A DNA stretch of 64,000 nt from Bradyrhizobium barranii subsp. barranii (GTDB lineage Bacteria > Pseudomonadota > Alphaproteobacteria > Rhizobiales > Xanthobacteraceae): the NCBI RefSeq assembly GCF_017565645.3, contig NZ_CP086136.1, positions 5,563,501 to 5,627,500 of the forward strand. The letters run 5' to 3'. Position numbers and translations under genes: made by a program. This document shows positions 8,855 to 18,617 of this stretch, piece after piece. Position 1 is the first letter of the stretch, and every line of letters starts with the position of its first letter. The notes beneath the pieces were generated by a model, which was not told the DNA's origin, did not search any database, and saw only the letters and a program-made list of their open reading frames with translations.

Positions 8855-9053
8855 TCGAGAAGCAAGAATTCAACACAAATAAAACCTCTGCCTCGCGCTC
8901 GATCTCTTCATGCTTGATAGTCTCGTTTCGGAGGCTGATCACCTACCGCGTCTAATAGGCCGCTCGCGCCGGTTTCTTTGGACGCGGCACGACCGCGACT
9001 CCACGTTTCGGCACAGAAATGATCGGGAGTCACTCAATCTTTCTTCAACTTAA

Positions 9054-10670
9054 CCCGTCTTATTCGTAAGAGTGCGCCTGAGGGGTAAAGCGCTGATGCG
9101 GCGTAGGATTCGGTTGCGAAGCCAACCCCATCACCTCCAACCGCGAACGCCACGCCCGCCATGACCGACGATACGATTCCGCCCTTCTCGTTTCCAGCCG
9201 TTCACGCCAAGAAAGTCACAGCTGCCTTCGATGGTGGGCGCCTAACCTCGAACGGGGGCGTGATGCTTCTGGCGATGGCCGAGCGGCGTCTCGGTTTGGC
9301 CAACAATCTGGCCCGGGTGTTCCCGGATCGGCGCGATCCGACGCGGGTCGTGCACAGCCTGGTCGATATGCTCCGCGCTCGCATGTTCGCGATCTGCTGC
9401 GGCTACGAGGACGCCGACGACCTCGATCATCTGAGGTCCGATCCGGCATTCAAACTGGCCTGCGGACGGCTGCCGGACACGGGCCGGGATTTGTGTTCCC
9501 AGCCGACGCTGTCGCGGCTGGAGAATGCTCCGCGCCTGCGCGACGTGATCCGGCTGACCTACATTTTGGTCGACGCATGGATGGATAGCTACCCGCGCGA
9601 GCCGGCATCCGTCACGCTCGACATCGATGATACCTGCGACGTCGTCCACGGCCATCAGCAGCTCTCGCTGTTCAACGCTCATTATGACGAACGCTGCTTC
9701 CTGCCGATCCACGTCTACGACACGGAGAAGAGCCGGCCCGTGGCCGTCGTGCTGCGGCCCGGCAAGACGCCGGGCGGCGTCGAGGTGCGTGCCCATCTGC
9801 GCCGCCTGGTACGGCATATCCGGACGCGATGGCACAACACGCAAATTACGTTCCGTGGCGACGGGCACTATGCCCGGCCGGAGGCCATGGCGTGGTGCGA
9901 GACCAACGGCATCGACTACATCTTCGGTCTGTCCGGCACCAAGCCTCTCGCCAGAAAAGTCGACGAGGTCGCCGACGACATCCGCACGCGACGCGCCATC
10001 GAGAACCTGCCGGTTCTGCGTGGCTATACCGAGACGCGCCACAAGGCAAAGTCCTGGGATCGCGAACGGCGCACTGTCGCCCGTATTGAGGCGACGATGC
10101 TCGGCCTCGACATCCGCTTCGTCGTCACCAGCCTCGATGTCGGCTCGGCCGAGTGGATCTACGACAGCCTGTATTGCGCGCGCGGCCAAGCCGAGAATCT
10201 GATCAAGCTGCATAAGACGCAGCTCGCCTCCGATCGCACCAGCTGCCGTTCGGCGCTCGCCAACCAGGTCCGTCTCGTGCTCCATACGGCCGCTTATTGG
10301 CTGATGCTGACCGTGCGCGACGCCATTCCCAAAGCCCGGGAATTGGCCGCTGCCGAGTTCGCGACGCTGCGTCTTCGGCTCTTGAAAATCGCCGCCCGTG
10401 TCGTCGAGACCACGAGCCGCATTCGCCTTGCGTTTGCCGCGGCATGTCCCGAAGCCGACCTGATCTGCGGCTTGCCCGGCGCGCTGCTGCCGCTCGGTCC
10501 TTGACCGGCGGGGCGTCCGCCCCCGTTCGCCCAACCCATCCCTCAAGCGCGTTGCAAAGTACCGGTCGTCAGGCGGCGAAAAGCCGAAGGCAATCCTGTG
10601 CGCCTCGTCAGACAAGATGTGCGGCCGCATCAATCGGGCCCAAAAGCCGCACTCTCACGAATAGGACGGG
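9054..10670 (+). mobile_element. IS1380-family element, copy 1 (1617 bp)
   Basis: The terminal repeats are CCCGTCTTATTCGTAAGAG at the left and the inverted CCCGTCCTATTCGTGAGAG at the right. The flanks are TTAA (9050-9053) and CTAA (10671-10674), an imperfect 4-bp duplication. It has the same length as the inverted copy at 41123. Confidence 0.92.
9161..10504 (+). CDS. IS1380-family transposase, copy 1
   Basis: A complete 447-residue DDE transposase of the IS1380/IS4-like group. Visible hallmarks are the N-terminal FDGGRLTSNGGVMLLAMAER, the catalytic LDIDDTCDVVHGHQQ, FRGDGHYARPEAM and the C-terminal YCARGQAENLIKLHK with the catalytic Glu. It differs from copy 2 by Arg versus His in the SYPREPAS segment. 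Confidence 0.93.
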   Translation: MTDDTIPPFSFPAVHAKKVTAAFDGGRLTSNGGVMLLAMAERRLGLANNLARVFPDRRDPTRVVHSLVDMLRARMFAICCGYEDADDLDHLRSDPAFKLACGRLPDTGRDLCSQPTLSRLENAPRLRDVIRLTYILVDAWMDSYPREPASVTLDIDDTCDVVHGHQQLSLFNAHYDERCFLPIHVYDTEKSRPVAVVLRPGKTPGGVEVRAHLRRLVRHIRTRWHNTQITFRGDGHYARPEAMAWCETNGIDYIFGLSGTKPLARKVDEVADDIRTRRAIENLPVLRGYTETRHKAKSWDRERRTVARIEATMLGLDIRFVVTSLDVGSAEWIYDSLYCARGQAENLIKLHKTQLASDRTSCRSALANQVRLVLHTAAYWLMLTVRDAIPKARELAAAEFATLRLRLLKIAARVVETTSRIRLAFAAACPEADLICGLPGALLPLGP

Positions 10671-10676
10671 CTAAAA

Positions 10677-10698
10677 ATAACGATATCCCTTACGTTAT
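10677..10698. promoter_or_regulatory. Inverted repeat, operator-like
   Basis: ATAACG and CGTTAT are separated by ten bases in AT-rich DNA just outside the IS1380 right end. A related AAGGGATACG string occurs at 8673 before the solo end. No gene reads directly from it, so the function is unknown. Confidence 0.2.
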
Positions 10699-10910
10699 CA
10701 GAAGAAATTTGTTCCGGTCGGGATTCGCTCAAGACGATATTTTCTCGGATTTGAAGGACTGAAAGCTCCTTATGCTATGTTTGACTTTCCCGACGAATCG
10801 CGAGCTTAAGCTTCGCTCATTCAGGCGGCGCGCACTAGCCAAGCCGCAAGAGTGATGTGGCCGGCCGACTGCGGCAGGAAAAAGCGGACTCAATTCGAAG
10901 TGATTTAACT

Positions 10911-11369
10911 TCAGCCAATTGTGCTCGTGGAGGAGGCTACCTCCAGGACCTTACTCAGACTTGCAGGAAGGCCCTCATAAAATTTCACGCCACCCGGTCC
11001 AATGCTTTTAAGGCGCGCCGCCAGTACCAACCCGATCAACAGCATAAGCGTCGCAGGCTCAAACACCTGAGCGTGAACCTGAGTGGCGTCTGTTATAGCT
11101 TTCTTCGCCCATTTGCCAAAATCTGGACCTTGGCCCCGTGGGCTGTCTAAGAAAGCCTCCAACATTATACGACACAGCTTCGCAACTTTCGGATCATCGG
11201 ATTTCGGATCAACAATCCAATCCTCAATGGGCCCCTGAGCTTGTCTCACTTTCTCAATAGTTTGAGAAACCTCGAATACTTTCGAGCCAGCGACTTTTAT
11301 CCACTCCTGAACGATGAAATTGGTCGCCCGGATTGCTTGTTCATCGGTCAACTGCGAAACTGAGACCAT
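10911..11369 (-). CDS. Small protein with C-terminal hydrophobic segment, protease-linked
   Basis: A 152-residue protein I do not recognise with certainty. The N-terminal two thirds are helical and charged (MVSVSQLTDEQAIRATNFIV onward). A hydrophobic segment PATLMLLIGLVLAARL near residue 115 precedes GPGGVKFYEG. A GGAGA site sits eight bases before the ATG at 11369. It lies 84 bp downstream of the trypsin-like gene on the same strand, so they are probably one operon. The architecture recalls the small constant partners of trypsin-containing conflict systems (EACC1 or trypsin-co-occurring domains). That assignment is inference. Confidence 0.6.
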   Translation of the reverse strand: MVSVSQLTDEQAIRATNFIVQEWIKVAGSKVFEVSQTIEKVRQAQGPIEDWIVDPKSDDPKVAKLCRIMLEAFLDSPRGQGPDFGKWAKKAITDATQVHAQVFEPATLMLLIGLVLAARLKSIGPGGVKFYEGLPASLSKVLEVASSTSTIG

Positions 11370-11453
11370 GTCGTTTCTCCGCAAGTGAGAGACGGTCCAA
11401 TCTGAGTATCCGAGCATTCTGCGATCATCTAGCGCAGACGATACTATATCTTA

Positions 11454-12430
11454 TCATAAAATTGTTGCCTTCATGTCTCGAAGACAAGCATCTAGAGGAG
11501 AAACGAATGAGTATTGCTCCGTTCCCGCAATAACGAGCCCAATGCCGCAACCATCTGCCGTGTATACGAGCGCGCCGCTATCCCCCGCCCTAGAAAAAGG
11601 TCCCTTATCGCACCGCACGGCTAGAATATTTGTGTAAATGTAGTGCCGCTCAGTAACGGCTTCAGCGGGGTCGCTATTTGCTACGACAATTCGTTGTCGC
11701 TGTAGACCGACTATATCTAAAATACCGCTAGTCAATCCCGTCGTTCGCCCCATCTTGTACACGCGCTGTCCCAATCGATTGGCCACATCTTCACCCCCGA
11801 TCACCCGCTGGATGGGCATAAGGATATTTGGCCGGTCGGGAGACCAAACCTCAGTCACGTCGGGAATGTCACTTGTATCCTCTACCTTAACCAGCGCTAT
11901 ATCTTCACAGCAGAGGTAATTGTCGGACGCGCATTGAAAATGAGGTAACAACTTAAAGTTTTGCAGCGTACCAATCTCTTCATTGAGCGTTCTGCGCCCA
12001 TCTGGATCCCCCGGCGAAAGGACTTTGTCGCCTCTTCGTGATCTATTATTCCTGCCCAGGACGTGCGAGGCGCTAATTACTCCAAGCCAATTGCCTTCGG
12101 TGCAACGAACGAAGCAGCCTAGGGTGCCAGGATAACCAGACATATGGCCTATTGATGCTCCGGCTTTGCGATCGGGTAGCGACGGAGATTTTGGCAAATG
12201 CGATGCCCTCGCGTCCAAAGAATGAGCTTCCGCCGTAAGGCGAGTGACAAAAACTGCCTCAGAACTGCGAACTATCTCTTGAACCAGGGGATCTGCATCA
12301 TTTTCTGCTAGGATGATGACTTTAAATTCGCCGTGACGGCGGGTAATTCCCCACGAAATTTGATTGTCAGCAGGTCGCCCGGCTAAAATTGCTGGCATTG
12401 CTGCATTAAGCGTCTTTAACCGTTCAGCAA
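11454..12430 (-). pseudogene. Trypsin-like serine protease, 3' part (split by IS256)
   Basis: Joined to 13839-13926, this gives an uninterrupted 354-residue protein (88 plus 977 coding bases make 355 codons). The chymotrypsin-fold triad is visible: His in VISASHVLGR, Asp in CCEDIALVKVED and Ser in SRAGDSGALVYT. About 120 residues precede the protease domain and may be a regulatory region. There is no signal peptide, so it is cytosolic. It lies downstream of two metallopeptidase genes on the same strand. As found it is disrupted near residue 30. Confidence 0.85.
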
Positions 12431-12439
12431 TTTCAGTTC

Positions 12440-13838
12440 GAGCTATGGCGGAATCTGGGTGATGACGGTGTGAGGAAGGCGGCGTATCGAGGCGGGTGAC
12501 GAGCCTGCCAGAACCTCTCGAGGAGAGCGATACGCCATGACCGAGACTACCAATGTTCTTGCTTTCCGTCAGCCGTCCGCGGTTGATGATCCACTGACCG
12601 ATATCGTTCGTGCCGGCGCGCGGGACCTGCTTGCCAGGGCGATCGAGATCGAGGTTGGCGCGTTTCTGGCCAGCACGGCCAATCTGACGCTGCCCGACGG
12701 TCGAGCGCGCCTGGTCCGACATGGGCACGGTCCGGTGCGCGAGATTGCGACCGGCATCGGTCCGGTGGAGGTCGCTCGTCCCAAGGTCCGCGACCGCGGA
12801 GCGAGCGGGCCAGGCGACCGCCTCCGCTTCAGTTCGGCAATCCTGCCGCTATGGGCGCGGCGGACGAAGAGCCTGGATGCCTTGATCCCGGTCCTCTATT
12901 TGCGCGGCATCTCGACCGGCGACTTCCAGGAGGCGCTCTCGGCGCTGCTCGGCAAGGATGCGCCGAACCTGTCGCCTTCGGTGATCGCCGGCCTGAAGGC
13001 CGATTGGCAGGTCGAGTACGAACGCTGGCAGAGACGCGATCTGTCGGCGCGTCGCTATGTCTACATCTGGGCCGATGGCGTGTACCTGCAGGCCCGCATG
13101 GAAGATCACAGCGAATGCATGCTGGTGCTGATTGGCACCACGCCGGAAGGCAAGAAGGAGCTGATCGGCTTCCAGGTCGGCGTGCGCGAGAGCGCGCAGA
13201 GCTGGCGCGAACTCCTGATCGACCTGCGGCAACGCGGGTTACGGATTGCCCCGCAACTCGCCATCGGCGACGGCGCCCTCGGCTTCTGGAAGGCACTGGA
13301 CGAGGCCTTTCCCGGCACGCGGCACCAACGATGCTGGTGCCATAAAGTGAGCAACGTACTCGACAAGGTCGCCAAATCCGTGCAGGGCCCCATGAAGAAC
13401 GACCTGCGGAACATCTATCTGGCCCCACACCGGGCCGAAGCTGAAACCGCGATCGACGTCTTCGTCGAGAAATACCACGTCAAATACGGACGTGCGGTGG
13501 AGTGCCTGATCAAGGATCGCCATGCGCTGCTCGCCTTCTTCGACTTCCCTGCTGAGCACTGGATCCACCTACGCAGCTCGAACCCGATCGAGAGCGTCTT
13601 CGCCACGGTGCGCCACCGAACGGTGCGGACCAAGGGATCGCTGTCGCAACAAACTGCGAAGCTGATGGTGTTCAAGCTCATCGACGCCGCATCGAAGACC
13701 TGGCGGCGATTGAAGAGCACGAACCAGTTGCCGAAAGTCATCGCCGGTGTAAAGTTCATCGACGGAATCGAAGTCATTCCGAACACTGAAAGCCACGCCG
13801 CCTGATCAGGCCGCGTCACCCAAAATCAGCCATAGCTC
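12440..13838 (+). mobile_element. IS256-family element (1399 bp)
   Basis: The ends match as inverted repeats: GAGCTATGGCGGAATCTGGG at the left, against the inverted right end GAGCTATGGCTGATTTTGGG. The 9-bp duplication TTTCAGTTC lies at 12431-12439 and 13839-13847. It is oriented opposite to the protease gene it splits. Confidence 0.95.
12537..13805 (+). CDS. IS256-family (mutator-type) transposase
   Basis: A complete 422-residue transposase. The DDE residues are visible in YIWADGVYLQ, LAIGDGALGFWKAL and SSNPIESVFATVRHRT. The mutator-type HQRCWCHKVSNVLDKV motif lies between the second Asp and the Glu. An N-terminal DNA-binding region with GHGPVREI precedes the core. It is intact and probably functional. 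Confidence 0.95.
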   Translation: MTETTNVLAFRQPSAVDDPLTDIVRAGARDLLARAIEIEVGAFLASTANLTLPDGRARLVRHGHGPVREIATGIGPVEVARPKVRDRGASGPGDRLRFSSAILPLWARRTKSLDALIPVLYLRGISTGDFQEALSALLGKDAPNLSPSVIAGLKADWQVEYERWQRRDLSARRYVYIWADGVYLQARMEDHSECMLVLIGTTPEGKKELIGFQVGVRESAQSWRELLIDLRQRGLRIAPQLAIGDGALGFWKALDEAFPGTRHQRCWCHKVSNVLDKVAKSVQGPMKNDLRNIYLAPHRAEAETAIDVFVEKYHVKYGRAVECLIKDRHALLAFFDFPAEHWIHLRSSNPIESVFATVRHRTVRTKGSLSQQTAKLMVFKLIDAASKTWRRLKSTNQLPKVIAGVKFIDGIEVIPNTESHAA

Positions 13839-13926
13839 TTTCAGTTCCTACGGCACCCATATAAATGCGCAGAATGTCGCGCGTTGCATCAACTAGATAC
13901 TTGTGTGTTCCGGTGTGCTCTTCCAT
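13839..13926 (-). pseudogene. Trypsin-like protease, 5' part
   Basis: It starts at ATG 13926 (MEEHTGTHKYLVDATRDILR) with GGGGTGAC as ribosome binding site. It reads through one target copy into TEIAERLKTLNAAMPAI of the 3' part without frame loss. The promoter is expected within 13927-14075 or upstream in the operon. Confidence 0.8.
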
Positions 13927-14075
13927 CTGATTGTCACCCCGCTTGTTGAACCGGGCTTCTCAGTTGGGGTCGTGATCATAGTGCCTATTTTCTTCGCAAC
14001 GCAATGGGATTCGCAGTCGCGGCTCACGAACCATCTATCGTCGGACCGACGCGCTTCTCGACCCAAAGATCCCCG

Positions 14076-14387
14076 TCAGGCCGTGACCACAATTTCGATC
14101 TGCTGACTTTGCAGGCGACCTTGCCATGGATCTCCCCTGAGCACCTCGATGCGAGCCTGCCCGGATTGAACCGCACGAAACAATATGTTGGTTGGCGGTC
14201 CGACCGGGCTCAGTACACGGCCATCGTCCGAGAGTACGCCAGTTGAGAAGACCCCCAGCAGTTCGACGGTCGTTTCGCCTTCCAAGAGATGACCACCGCT
14301 TGCTCCAAACATCAGTGCGTCTCCCACCCGCACGTGCAACACGGGCGGGAGGTCCTGACACGCCTGGATCTCGACGAGGTGCGCCAA
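14076..14387 (-). CDS. Small beta-rich protein downstream of metzincin
   Basis: A 103-residue ORF starting at TTG four bases after the metzincin stop, so probably translationally coupled. The sequence is rich in predicted strands (VLHVRVGDALMFGASGGHLL, then TTVELLGVFSTGVLS and ILFRAVQSGQARIEVL). There is no signal peptide and I do not recognise the family. Its place between three proteases suggests an inhibitor, substrate or processing partner, which is speculation. Confidence 0.6.
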   Translation of the reverse strand: MAHLVEIQACQDLPPVLHVRVGDALMFGASGGHLLEGETTVELLGVFSTGVLSDDGRVLSPVGPPTNILFRAVQSGQARIEVLRGDPWQGRLQSQQIEIVVTA

Positions 14388-14391
14388 AGCG

Positions 14392-15396
14392 TTAAGGTAC
14401 CAGTTCCTCGTCCACCTCCACATCCTCCGACGGGGACCATTCGTCGGCGAGGCCCATTTGAGCTTGGAGCGACGATGCACCCTCAGATGAAACCTTCGGG
14501 TAGATCTGTCCCGCGAAGGCATAGTCGGTGGCATTGATGTCCGAGCCTCCCCGGATCGGCTGACCGTCTTTGGTAATCGATCCCGGAAGTTGATAGCACA
14601 TGATCGAATCTTGGTCCGGTGGGGTGGCCATGATTGAGTCCTGGCTGAGCGGTGTCAGCACCTGCTGGTCCACCATCTCACGAGACCACCCCTGTGTGCG
14701 CAGGAAGAAGTCGTAGGCCTTCTGTGGATCTATGAGATCAACCAGCTCCTCGCGCATGTGTTCATGCGGGAAGCCGAGCGTGTGTCCGGCTTCATGACGC
14801 ACCACACGATGGAATTCGCTGTCCTCCGTATTCATGGTGAAACCCTGCAGGTTCAGCGTCGGGCGATTACTGGGAATGTGCAGGATGTCGGTCCCGAGAT
14901 AGGACCAGTATCCTGCTTGATTCCGCGAGATGCGCACCTTCCCCACACCGCGGGTCTCCACGAATGAGATCCCTGCGGTTTGATTCCAGGCATTCATGTG
15001 CTGAATGATCCGTCGGCGAAGATCGCTTGGTCCGCCATCCAGGAAGCTGACCGTGAGCCGGCGCTGCTGCGGGCCCCAATACTTACCAACCAGAACTGCA
15101 ATTGCGGCCGGAGAGAGTACCAGGCCGCGTGCCACGGAGCCGATGGCACCGAAGCTAACTCGGTTCATAGGATTGATGGATGTTGCAGTCTTCGCCGCCT
15201 TTTCGACTAGACGGCCGGGCAGTTGCTTAATCGAACAATGCGCGTTTTTTCCTCCCGCGTGGTTATGTGGGCGCCGCGCCGTCTCGCCATGCGGCTTATC
15301 GTCCTCGTCCACATACCGTCCGGTATCCGCGGCTGCCTGAGCCACATCTGCGATTCTCATCAACGCTTGGCGGAGTTTCTGTTCGCTATCGCTCAT
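14392..15396 (-). CDS. Metzincin-type zinc metallopeptidase (M12-like)
   Basis: A 334-residue protein with the exact metzincin zinc motif HEAGHTLGFPHEH at residues 201-213 and a Met-turn SIMCYQ near 286, as in astacin/M12 peptidases. Residues 108-200 form the upper catalytic half (RRLTVSFLDGG, HMNAWNQTAGISFVET). The N-terminal 100 residues, with a hydrophobic patch near 85-103, could be a pro-domain or membrane contact. There is no clear signal peptide. The ATG overlaps the stop of the upstream gluzincin (ATGA) and AAGGAGA lies eight bases upstream. Confidence 0.88.
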   Translation of the reverse strand: MSDSEQKLRQALMRIADVAQAAADTGRYVDEDDKPHGETARRPHNHAGGKNAHCSIKQLPGRLVEKAAKTATSINPMNRVSFGAIGSVARGLVLSPAAIAVLVGKYWGPQQRRLTVSFLDGGPSDLRRRIIQHMNAWNQTAGISFVETRGVGKVRISRNQAGYWSYLGTDILHIPSNRPTLNLQGFTMNTEDSEFHRVVRHEAGHTLGFPHEHMREELVDLIDPQKAYDFFLRTQGWSREMVDQQVLTPLSQDSIMATPPDQDSIMCYQLPGSITKDGQPIRGGSDINATDYAFAGQIYPKVSSEGASSLQAQMGLADEWSPSEDVEVDEELVP

Positions 15397-17363
15397 GTCA
15401 TTCTCCTTCCTGTTGTTGGTTGCTGGGCACCGACTGTTCCACTAAAGAGATGGCACATGCTCGATCGCGACAGTTGGTGGTGGCTGCCACGGCTCGTCCA
15501 TCCCTTTGAACCACCTTTACCGTTGAGATGGTCTGCTTGCGCTTCTATTCGGCGTTGATCCGTCACGCACTTGCGAATTACGTAGCGAACGCTGCCGTCT
15601 GGGCCGAGAATGACCGTTGAGCCGCCGAAGACCTCTCTGAACGTTCCCGAGCTCCCCTTGCACCAACGCCGTTGGGTGATCTCGGCGACTGTATCGAAGG
15701 TGACTTGCCGGTCCGGGCCGACGCGACGAAGAGATCGAATAGAACCAACAACTGCAGGATCGATGTGATCGCCGTTTAGTTGCATGTCGCCCGGCAGAGC
15801 GCAGCCGAACGCGCGTGCGTATCCTGGTCGCATGACGTAAGACCCGAGAGCTTCGGCCTGTCGGCGCAGTTCGGTCTCGTCGGCTGCTCGCCCCGGATCG
15901 CCCGCGAAGCGCAGCCTTTTGAAGTGCAATGCTTCGATCGGCTCCATGCCCTTCTTGTCAGGCGGTCGCCATAGCAGAGAATCCTCCGCTAGATCCGGCA
16001 CGTCATCGGCGTAGATGCGACGACGGGCGAACGAATCGATGATTGCCTCGCGATAGCCGAAGGGGTCGTCCTGAACGAGATCGAAGTCCGCAGTGATAAC
16101 TGCTCGCAGATATTCGCCAAAACAGAGGTCGAACGGCGGGCAGTAGTCGATGGCTCGTATGCAAATGGAAAGAAACTGTGATGCCAATGTGCTTGCCTGG
16201 TCGGCGAGGATCTCGCAAAGCTCGGAGCCTGGAGCCTCACCGGGAGCCAGACGTGCCAGGCGAATGAATCGCTTTGTCTTCCGTTGAAGTATCGTGGCGA
16301 ACGCTTCGAAGATCGCCGTTACCAGAAGCGAACCGCGCTCGTGCGGCTCGTCCCCGACTTCGTCATATCGTCGGACGCTGCCCTCCTTGTCTTGGCCAAG
16401 TCCCGCAGGATCGATGGCTGATCGCAATGGTCTGCACGAACCTGTGGTATGTCCGAATTGGGTAGCGATTGACAGAAGCACCTCATCGGGCGTGACCCCT
16501 GACCGCTCAATCGCGGCACGAACAACATCCGAATACGAGAAATGCATGAGTATTGCCACGAGGTCGGCAAAACCTTCGTGAAAGGCCGAGACATCCGGAT
16601 GGGTCGGCAGTCGAAAGCGCGGCCGAAGACCGTCCAGCAACGCGTGGGTCATCTCGTGCACAATGATGTCGTGTGAGAGGCTTGTGAACACCCGACCGCC
16701 GGGACGATTTCGTCCCTGCACACTACCATCGGCAGCATAGTAGCCGAACTTGAGTTCCCCAGCTGATGAATCGTAATAGGCATTGCGGCCGCAGAAGGCC
16801 TGTGGCCGAATTCTAAGCTTTGCATAAGCTTGGCCACGCCTGGAGCGAAAGCCCCAGCACGGATCACGTCCCAGCGCGCGCCTGAAGACATCGTACGTGG
16901 ACGCGCAGACCGCGTAGACCATCTGCTGCCGGAACTGAGGGTCGGACGGCGAGGGGGGGCGCCCATTTTCGATCAGGATTCGAGGATCATCCAAGTCGAC
17001 GGGCCCGTTGAACTGCTCCGTCGTCTCATCCCAGTCGACCACTTCTAGGACGCTGCCTTCTAGAGCGTTGCGCTCGCACATCGAGCGCAATCGCTCAAAT
17101 GGGGCATTTAGCACCGCAACAGCGCCATCCTGCCGACTTGCAGCTGGATCGAGCGTATAGATTCTGAGCGGCCGATGGATTGGATCCTGATGCGTCCTTT
17201 GATACGGCTGCATAGAGGCAGTCGCTAAGAAAACCGGATCCACCACGAAATAGTTGGCCGATGCAGTCAGCGCACGCTGTACTTTGCCAATCTTCGGGCG
17301 AGGTACACTCGCTGCCATCTCAGGCTTCACGCAATGAAGGGGTGGATGCGCCTGAATACCCAT
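15393..17363 (-). CDS. Gluzincin-type zinc metallopeptidase
   Basis: A 656-residue protein with HEMTHALLDG at about residues 236-245 and the third-ligand helix FHEGFADLVAI near 262, the M4/gluzincin pattern of HExxH plus a distal Glu about 24 residues on. Other conserved-looking parts are the preceding GGRVFTSLSHDIIV and the C-terminal beta-rich region with QVTFDTVAEITQRR. There is no signal peptide, which is unusual for thermolysin relatives and argues for an intracellular role. ATG 17363 has GGGGAG eight bases upstream, and a GTG at 17381 is an alternative. It is the first gene of the protease cassette. Confidence 0.85.
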   Translation of the reverse strand: MGIQAHPPLHCVKPEMAASVPRPKIGKVQRALTASANYFVVDPVFLATASMQPYQRTHQDPIHRPLRIYTLDPAASRQDGAVAVLNAPFERLRSMCERNALEGSVLEVVDWDETTEQFNGPVDLDDPRILIENGRPPSPSDPQFRQQMVYAVCASTYDVFRRALGRDPCWGFRSRRGQAYAKLRIRPQAFCGRNAYYDSSAGELKFGYYAADGSVQGRNRPGGRVFTSLSHDIIVHEMTHALLDGLRPRFRLPTHPDVSAFHEGFADLVAILMHFSYSDVVRAAIERSGVTPDEVLLSIATQFGHTTGSCRPLRSAIDPAGLGQDKEGSVRRYDEVGDEPHERGSLLVTAIFEAFATILQRKTKRFIRLARLAPGEAPGSELCEILADQASTLASQFLSICIRAIDYCPPFDLCFGEYLRAVITADFDLVQDDPFGYREAIIDSFARRRIYADDVPDLAEDSLLWRPPDKKGMEPIEALHFKRLRFAGDPGRAADETELRRQAEALGSYVMRPGYARAFGCALPGDMQLNGDHIDPAVVGSIRSLRRVGPDRQVTFDTVAEITQRRWCKGSSGTFREVFGGSTVILGPDGSVRYVIRKCVTDQRRIEAQADHLNGKGGSKGWTSRGSHHQLSRSSMCHLFSGTVGAQQPTTGRRMT

Positions 17364-18617
17364 AAAACGACTCCCCAGCACAATTCAGCTAGTAGAGCGC
17401 GATTCTTTTGGCGTAGATTTCACCCGGGTGTCACCGAAACATATTTTGTACGAATGGCGACCCAAGTTTATCGACATCGCACGTCAAAACGGCACGCAGC
17501 TATTGCAACGTCAGTGGTCGCCGGTACGAGAACTTGTTCACTCTACAAGCTTTAATAAGCCAACCGGCGTATTTCAGCAGCCTGACTCAGCTTCATTTCT
17601 TGGCAAGAATGGCGTACCCGCCAATGTATCCGCGAACGTATTGCTAAAGGTAGAGTATGCTCGCGCAGTCAAGGCACTCACTCACTCCGCAGCTGTGCGG
17701 CCACGGCTGCCCTGCGCGGGTCGAAGGTCACTAATACTGCCCTACGACGGATTTCGTAGTTTAGCCCAAATCTCCACCGGGAGGTAGTACTTGTCTCTAG
17801 GACAACTTGTCGCGCAATGGTTGCCGCACTCATGAGACGCTCGCGGCTTCGAGCCCAGACAATTCGACGCTGAGGGCATTTTGTTCTCGCGGCAGTGCGC
17901 GGAATTGAGCCCAGAATCAAGAACGGCGTTTGGGCGCCCGGCATTGGCTTTCGAGAGTTTGCATTGCTAGGACGCGGGTTTGAAAATTGCCCTATCAAGC
18001 GCACCGCGGTCTTCGTGTATCTTGTTAGACATTTCGTCAGTCGGTGATGATGCGGCAGTGGTCTATCGAAGGACTCGCTGCGCCCCCGACGACCCGCGCT
18101 TAATCTGCCCTGGCGTTCTGGAACTATGTCCCGCGATCTCTCGTATCGCGAGCAGCATGATGGCAAACGCCAAGAAGCGTGAGGACACGTCGAGAGACAA
18201 GATTGCGCAGCGCCAGCCGCCCAAACAACAAACTCTTTGGGTATAGCACACATCCACCAACCGTTGCTTGGGGCCAGAAGCAGAAGTTGAGGCGCATCCT
18301 GATTAGGTCTAGCGATGTCTTCCTGCAGCCGCGCTGCCATGCGCAGGCCTTGGCGGCCGTCTCTTCGGCGAAATTATGTTTGGCCATTGGATAGGCCTCT
18401 ATGCCGTCTTTTGGCTAGGCGCCAACAGCTCGCTTGGGCTTGAATGGAAGACTTGAAACCGGGCTTCCGACAAGCGTGTCAACGGATGTCCGCCGGGGCT
18501 CGTTAAGGTTGAACCTAATTCAGACCTGGGAGAACAAAGAAGGGTGTGGAGGTGGTAGGCGTTCGAGCGCTTACACAAAAGACTTCGGCGCGTCTCAGAC
18601 AAGTCTGGAGGACCGCT
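17364..18617. other. 1.25-kb region without a secure gene
   Basis: It holds several overlapping frames on both strands. The best candidates are a plus-strand GTG frame from 17428 (MSPKHILYEWRPKFIDIARQ) and a minus-strand fragment around 18100-18215 with a membrane-like SSRFLAFAIMLLAIREIAG. Neither has a convincing start and full domain. It should contain the cassette promoter near 17400-17500. Confidence 0.4.

Noticed and set aside
9242..10633. 463-residue ORF antisense to the IS1380 transposase
   Set aside because: Shadow of the transposase; composition is Arg/Gly/Asp-rich and repeats only with the IS.
17678..18340. 220-residue minus-strand ORF
   Set aside because: No recognisable domain, Arg/Ser/Cys-rich, overlapped by other open frames; treated as non-coding or remnant.
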